NCBI RefSeq assembly: GCF_002938435.1
Contig: NZ_POQT01000004.1
Span: forward strand, 116,970-180,969
Origin: Blastococcus saxobsidens
GTDB lineage: Bacteria > Actinomycetota > Actinomycetes > Mycobacteriales > Geodermatophilaceae
Length of the DNA: 64,000 nt
Direction: 5' to 3'
Shown here: positions 60,535-64,000 of the stretch, in pieces
How positions within the stretch are numbered: the stretch's first letter is position 1
Layout of the letters: every line of letters starts with the position of its first letter
Made by a program: the position numbers and the translations under genes
The notes under the pieces: model-generated
Seen by the model: the letters and a program-made list of their open reading frames with translations, nothing else
The model's database searches: none
Told to the model about the DNA's origin: nothing

Positions 60535-62478
60535 ATGACTGCTGAGCTCCGCACCGCCACGGGCGAGTCGCTGTACCCGCGACTCGAGCCCCTGCTGGCC
60601 CAGGTCCAGAAGCCGATCCAGTACGTGGGCGGTGAACTCAACGCCCAGGCGAAGCCGTGGGAGTCCACGGACGTCCACTGGGCGCTGATGTACCCCGACG
60701 CCTACGAGGTCGGGCTGCCCAACCAGGGCCTGATGATCCTGTACGAGGTGCTCAACGAGCGCCCCGACGCCCTGGCCGAGCGCACCTACGCCGTCTGGCC
60801 TGACCTCGCCGGCCTCATGCGCGAGCACGGCGTCCCGCAGTTCACCGTCGACGGTCACCGCTCGGTGCGCGACTTCGACCTGCTGGGCGTCAGCTTCGCC
60901 ACCGAGCTCGGGTACACGAACCTGCTCGAGGCCCTCGACCTCGCGGGCGTCCCGATCCACGTCGGCGACCGCGACGAGACCCACCCGGTGGTCGTCGCCG
61001 GTGGGCACGCCGCCTTCAACCCCGAGCCGGTCGCCGACTTCGTCGACTGCGCCGTCCTCGGCGACGGCGAGCAGGCCGTCGGCGACATCACCGACGTCGT
61101 CAAGGCGTGGAAGGCCCAGGGCCGCCCCGGTGGCCGCGAGGAGCTGCTCGCCCGCCTGGCCCGCGTCGACGGCGTCTACGTGCCGCGCTTCTACGCCGTC
61201 TCCTACGGCGCCGACGGCACGATCTCCGCCGTCACCCGCACCCGGGACGACGTGCCGGCCAAGGTCGGCAAGCGCACCGTCATGGACCTCGACGAGTGGC
61301 CGTACCCGAAGACACCGCTGGTGCCGCTGGCCGAGAGCGTGCACGAGCGGATGAGCGTGGAGATCTTCCGCGGCTGCACCCGCGGCTGCCGCTTCTGCCA
61401 GGCCGGGATGATCACCCGACCGGTCCGCGAGCGGACGATCACCGGCATCGGCTCCATGGTCGAGCAGGGCCTCAAGGCCACAGGTTACGAGGAGGTCGGG
61501 CTGCTGTCGCTGTCCAGCGCCGACCACTCCGAGATCGGGCAGGTCGCCAAGGAGCTGGCCGACCGCTACGAGGACTCCAAGGTCGGCCTGAGCCTGCCCA
61601 GCACCCGCGTCGACGCCTTCAACGTCACGCTGGCCAACGAGCTGTCCCGCAACGGACGGCGCAGCGGCCTCACCTTCGCCCCGGAGGGCGGCAGCGAGCG
61701 AATCCGCCGGGTGATCAACAAGACGGTGTCCAAGGAGGACCTCGTCCGCACGGTGACGACGGCGTACGCCAACGGCTGGACGCAGGTGAAGCTCTACTTC
61801 ATGTGCGGTCTGCCCACCGAGACCGACGAGGACGTGCTGGAGATCGCCGAGCTGGCGGTCGAGGTCATCCGCGCCGGCCGGGAGGCCAGCGGCCGCAAGG
61901 ACATCCGCTGCACCGTCTCCATCGGTGGCTTCGTGCCCAAGCCGCACACGCCCTTCCAGTGGGCGAGCCAGGCGAGCGCGGAGACCATCGACTCCCGGCT
62001 CAAGCTCCTCCGGCAGGCCATCAACTCCGATCGGCGCATCGGCCGCTCCATCGGGCTGCGCTACCACGACGGCAAGCCGGGCGTGATCGAAGGCCTGCTG
62101 TCCCGCGGCGACCGCCGCGTCGGCCGGGTCATCGAGCGGGTGTGGCGCGAGGGCGGCAAGTTCGACGGCTGGAGCGAGCACTTCTCCTTCGACCGCTGGG
62201 TCGCCGCCGCGGCCGAGGAGCTCGCGGCCTTCGGCGTGGACCTCGACTGGTACACCACCCGCGAGCGCACCCAGCACGAGATCCTGCCCTGGGACCACCT
62301 GGACTCCGGGCTGGACAAGGAGTGGCTCTGGGACGACTGGCAGGAGGCCCTGTCCGAGGAGGAGGTCGCCGACTGCCGGTGGACCCCCTGCTACGACTGC
62401 GGGGTCTGCCCGACGATGGGCACCGAGATCCAGATCGGTCCCACCGGGCGCAGCCTGCTGCCGCTCACCGTCGTCTGA
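60535..62478 (+). CDS. TIGR03960 family B12-binding-like radical SAM protein
   Basis: This 647-residue protein has an N-terminal cobalamin-binding-like half and a radical SAM core with CTRGCRFC near 281-288 for the iron-sulfur cluster. It has PEGGSERIRRVIN and a C-terminal Cys-rich end (CYDCGVCP). The reaction is not known; relatives sit beside the DUF2344 protein and rne. The stop overlaps the next ATG. Confidence 0.9.
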   Translation: MTAELRTATGESLYPRLEPLLAQVQKPIQYVGGELNAQAKPWESTDVHWALMYPDAYEVGLPNQGLMILYEVLNERPDALAERTYAVWPDLAGLMREHGVPQFTVDGHRSVRDFDLLGVSFATELGYTNLLEALDLAGVPIHVGDRDETHPVVVAGGHAAFNPEPVADFVDCAVLGDGEQAVGDITDVVKAWKAQGRPGGREELLARLARVDGVYVPRFYAVSYGADGTISAVTRTRDDVPAKVGKRTVMDLDEWPYPKTPLVPLAESVHERMSVEIFRGCTRGCRFCQAGMITRPVRERTITGIGSMVEQGLKATGYEEVGLLSLSSADHSEIGQVAKELADRYEDSKVGLSLPSTRVDAFNVTLANELSRNGRRSGLTFAPEGGSERIRRVINKTVSKEDLVRTVTTAYANGWTQVKLYFMCGLPTETDEDVLEIAELAVEVIRAGREASGRKDIRCTVSIGGFVPKPHTPFQWASQASAETIDSRLKLLRQAINSDRRIGRSIGLRYHDGKPGVIEGLLSRGDRRVGRVIERVWREGGKFDGWSEHFSFDRWVAAAAEELAAFGVDLDWYTTRERTQHEILPWDHLDSGLDKEWLWDDWQEALSEEEVADCRWTPCYDCGVCPTMGTEIQIGPTGRSLLPLTVV

Positions 62479-63245
62479 TGGCGCGCCAGCCCGACGGCCC
62501 GCCGCCGCCGCCGACCGTCCAGAAGCTCCGGATCCGCTACGCCAAGCGCGGTCGGCTCCGGTTCGCCTCGCACCGGGACCTGGCCCGTGCCCTGGAGCGG
62601 GCGCTGCGCCGCGCGCAGGTGCCGATGGCCTTCTCGGCCGGGTTCAGCCCGCACCCGAAGATCTCCTACATCGGTGCGGCGCCGACCGGCTCGGCGAGCG
62701 AGGCGGAGTACCTGGAGATCGGGGTCGCGATCCGCTGCGACCCCGAGGCGGTGCGCGCCGCGCTGGACGCCGCGCTCCCGGAGGACATCGCCGTCCTGGA
62801 CTGCGTCGAGGCGGGGCAGGGGACCGGTTCGCTGGCCGACCGGATCGACACCTCGGTCTGGCGGGTGGAGCTCCCGGGCGTCGCACTGGCCGAGTTGCAG
62901 CCGGCCGTGGAGAAGTTCCTCGCCAGCGACGTCGTCACCGTCGCCAAGCGCACCAAGAACGGCCTCAAGGACATCGACGCACGGCCGGCCGTGGCCAGCG
63001 CGTCGGCAGCCGTTGAGGCAGGTTGTGCCATACTGCACATGGTCGTCCGGCAGGTCACGCCCGCCGTTCGACCTGACGACGTGTTGGCCGCCCTGGCTGC
63101 CGTCGCCGACCTGCGCCCGCCGTCGCCCCCACGGGCCGTGCGTGAGGCGCAGGGCCGGCTCGACGACACCGGGACCGTGGCCGACCCGCTCGGTCCCGAC
63201 CGCGAGGCGCGACCCTCCGTCCAGGAGGAGCACGCCACGGTCTGA
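62478..63245 (+). CDS. TIGR03936 family DUF2344 protein
   Basis: This 255-residue protein with RIRYAKRGRLRFASHRDLAR and FSAGFSPHPKISYI is the constant partner of the TIGR03960 radical SAM protein, sometimes fused to it. It may bind the substrate RNA or protein. The overlap with the previous gene supports a shared complex. Confidence 0.9.
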   Translation: MARQPDGPPPPPTVQKLRIRYAKRGRLRFASHRDLARALERALRRAQVPMAFSAGFSPHPKISYIGAAPTGSASEAEYLEIGVAIRCDPEAVRAALDAALPEDIAVLDCVEAGQGTGSLADRIDTSVWRVELPGVALAELQPAVEKFLASDVVTVAKRTKNGLKDIDARPAVASASAAVEAGCAILHMVVRQVTPAVRPDDVLAALAAVADLRPPSPPRAVREAQGRLDDTGTVADPLGPDREARPSVQEEHATV

Positions 63246-63588
63246 CCGGCGGAGCCCCCCGGGGCCTGCGCCGTCGAGCGGCACGGCTGCCAGACGTGAC
63301 GCGACCCGCTCCGGGCCAACCGGCTCCGGGCGACCCAGACCACCGCACCACCTGCAACGACCGGCACCACCAGGACACACCGCGTCCAGCGGCACCGGGC
63401 GCGGGCACCACAGCATTCCGGCCCCCGGCCGCGGCAACCGCCGCGCGGGAGCCGCATCAGACTTCCGCAGGGCGAGCCTGACCGCCGTACCCCGCGCGGC
63501 GGCTCGCCCCGCCCAACCCGTGCTCCTGCGCGGCCGCCAGTCGAACCGATCGGCGCCCGGGAGCACCACACAGGAGGCGAGAGCCCTC
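63246..63588 (+). other. 343-bp leader region before the ribonuclease E/G gene
   Basis: No gene is supported here. The stretch is C-rich, and AGGAGG lies 9-15 bases before the following GTG. A long 5' leader is usual for rne genes, whose product controls its own mRNA, but no specific structure is certain. Confidence 0.4.
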
Positions 63589-64000
63589 GTGGCTGACACC
63601 GACCACACGACCACCGAGACCGACGAGACCGAAAGCGGGGCCGGCGTCGCCGCGGGTACCCCGCAGCCCGCCGAGGCCGAGGTGACCGGCATCCCGGCCA
63701 CCCCCGACGAGGGGGCGCCTGCCGAGGACGCCCTCGACGAGACCGAGGAGGCTCCCGAGCCTCAGGGTGAAGCTCAGGTCGAGGCCGAGGAGGACGAGCC
63801 GGTGCGTTCGCCCTTCGGGGCACAGTTCAGCTCGCCGGAGCCCACGGCCGTCGTCGCCCGCCCGCGCCGCCGCGCCACCCGGCCGGCCGGCGCGGCCGAG
63901 CCGAGCGCCGCCGAGCCGGTCGCCGCCGCCCCCACGGCACCCGTGCCGGCCTTCATCAGCTTCGTGGCGCCGCCGGCCGACGTGCCCGCCGCGCCGCGCC
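63589..64000 (+). CDS. rne: Ribonuclease E/G, N-terminal fragment
   Basis: The 137 codons to the window edge encode an acidic, Glu/Ala/Thr/Pro-rich disordered segment, with a basic patch (RPRRRATRP) and no stop. The catalytic S1 and RNase domains would lie beyond the window. The call rests on gene order after the TIGR03960/DUF2344 pair and on this typical actinobacterial disordered start. Confidence 0.6.
   Translation, partial: MADTDHTTTETDETESGAGVAAGTPQPAEAEVTGIPATPDEGAPAEDALDETEEAPEPQGEAQVEAEEDEPVRSPFGAQFSSPEPTAVVARPRRRATRPAGAAEPSAAEPVAAAPTAPVPAFISFVAPPADVPAAPR

Overview
The window is high-GC (about 70%) actinobacterial DNA. The housekeeping order at the right end is tig, clpP1, clpP2, clpX, valS, folC, a DUF4233 protein, ndk, a TIGR03960 radical SAM protein, a TIGR03936/DUF2344 protein and the start of a ribonuclease E/G gene. 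This order is typical of high-GC Actinobacteria. I infer a relative of the Geodermatophilaceae (Blastococcus, Geodermatophilus, Modestobacter), but genus is not proven by sequence alone.

From base 1 to about 43.99 kb the DNA looks like the right-hand part of a large integrative conjugative element. Its right border is probably at the 3' end of a tRNA-Gly(TCC) gene at 44005-44075, which faces the element. The left end, and any integrase or replication initiator, lie outside the window. Region A (37-11.7 kb) is a tightly overlapping Tad-type pilus operon: a lipoprotein, a secreted PKD-like protein, a SAF-domain protein, a TadZ-like ATPase, a CpaF/TadA-like ATPase, TadB, TadC, a Flp-like pilin, three TadE/TadG-like pseudopilins, and a membrane LysM-BTAD protein. 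Region B (12.0-15.65 kb) is a decayed Abi-family gene split cleanly by a 2,984-bp insertion. The insertion has a CTAG target duplication, imperfect terminal inverted repeats and no recognisable transposase, and it carries a LysE-type exporter and a two-gene module of unknown function. Region C (15.8-28.5 kb) is a type IV secretion operon of the actinobacterial kind: P-loop protein, VirB2-like pilin, VirB8-like candidate, VirB6/TrbL-like, SCO6880-like, VirB4-like, M23 peptidase, TraG/VirD4-like coupling protein and accessory proteins.

Region D (28.6-43.5 kb) is accessory cargo surrounding the relaxase. It holds a two-gene nuclease-like module (28.6-30.6 kb), a 1,839-residue MobF relaxase-helicase-primase fusion on the minus strand, and a four-gene minus-strand operon ending in a SIR2-domain protein. 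It ends with a restriction-modification set (endonuclease, C5 cytosine methyltransferase, Vsr nuclease). Several of these genes have lower GC than the conjugation genes and are good candidates for anti-phage defence.

Region E (44-64 kb) is chromosomal: tRNA-Gly, a sortase with a DUF3494 ice-binding-like partner, an amidase, tRNA-Pro, trigger factor, the Clp protease genes with a possible ClgR box, a frameshifted DUF559 gene flanked by repeats, and the valS-folC-ndk-rne neighbourhood.

The most interesting signals are the joint Tad/type IV transfer operon, the SIR2-terminated operon, the nuclease-like pair, and the insertion inside the Abi gene. No CRISPR array or rRNA was seen.
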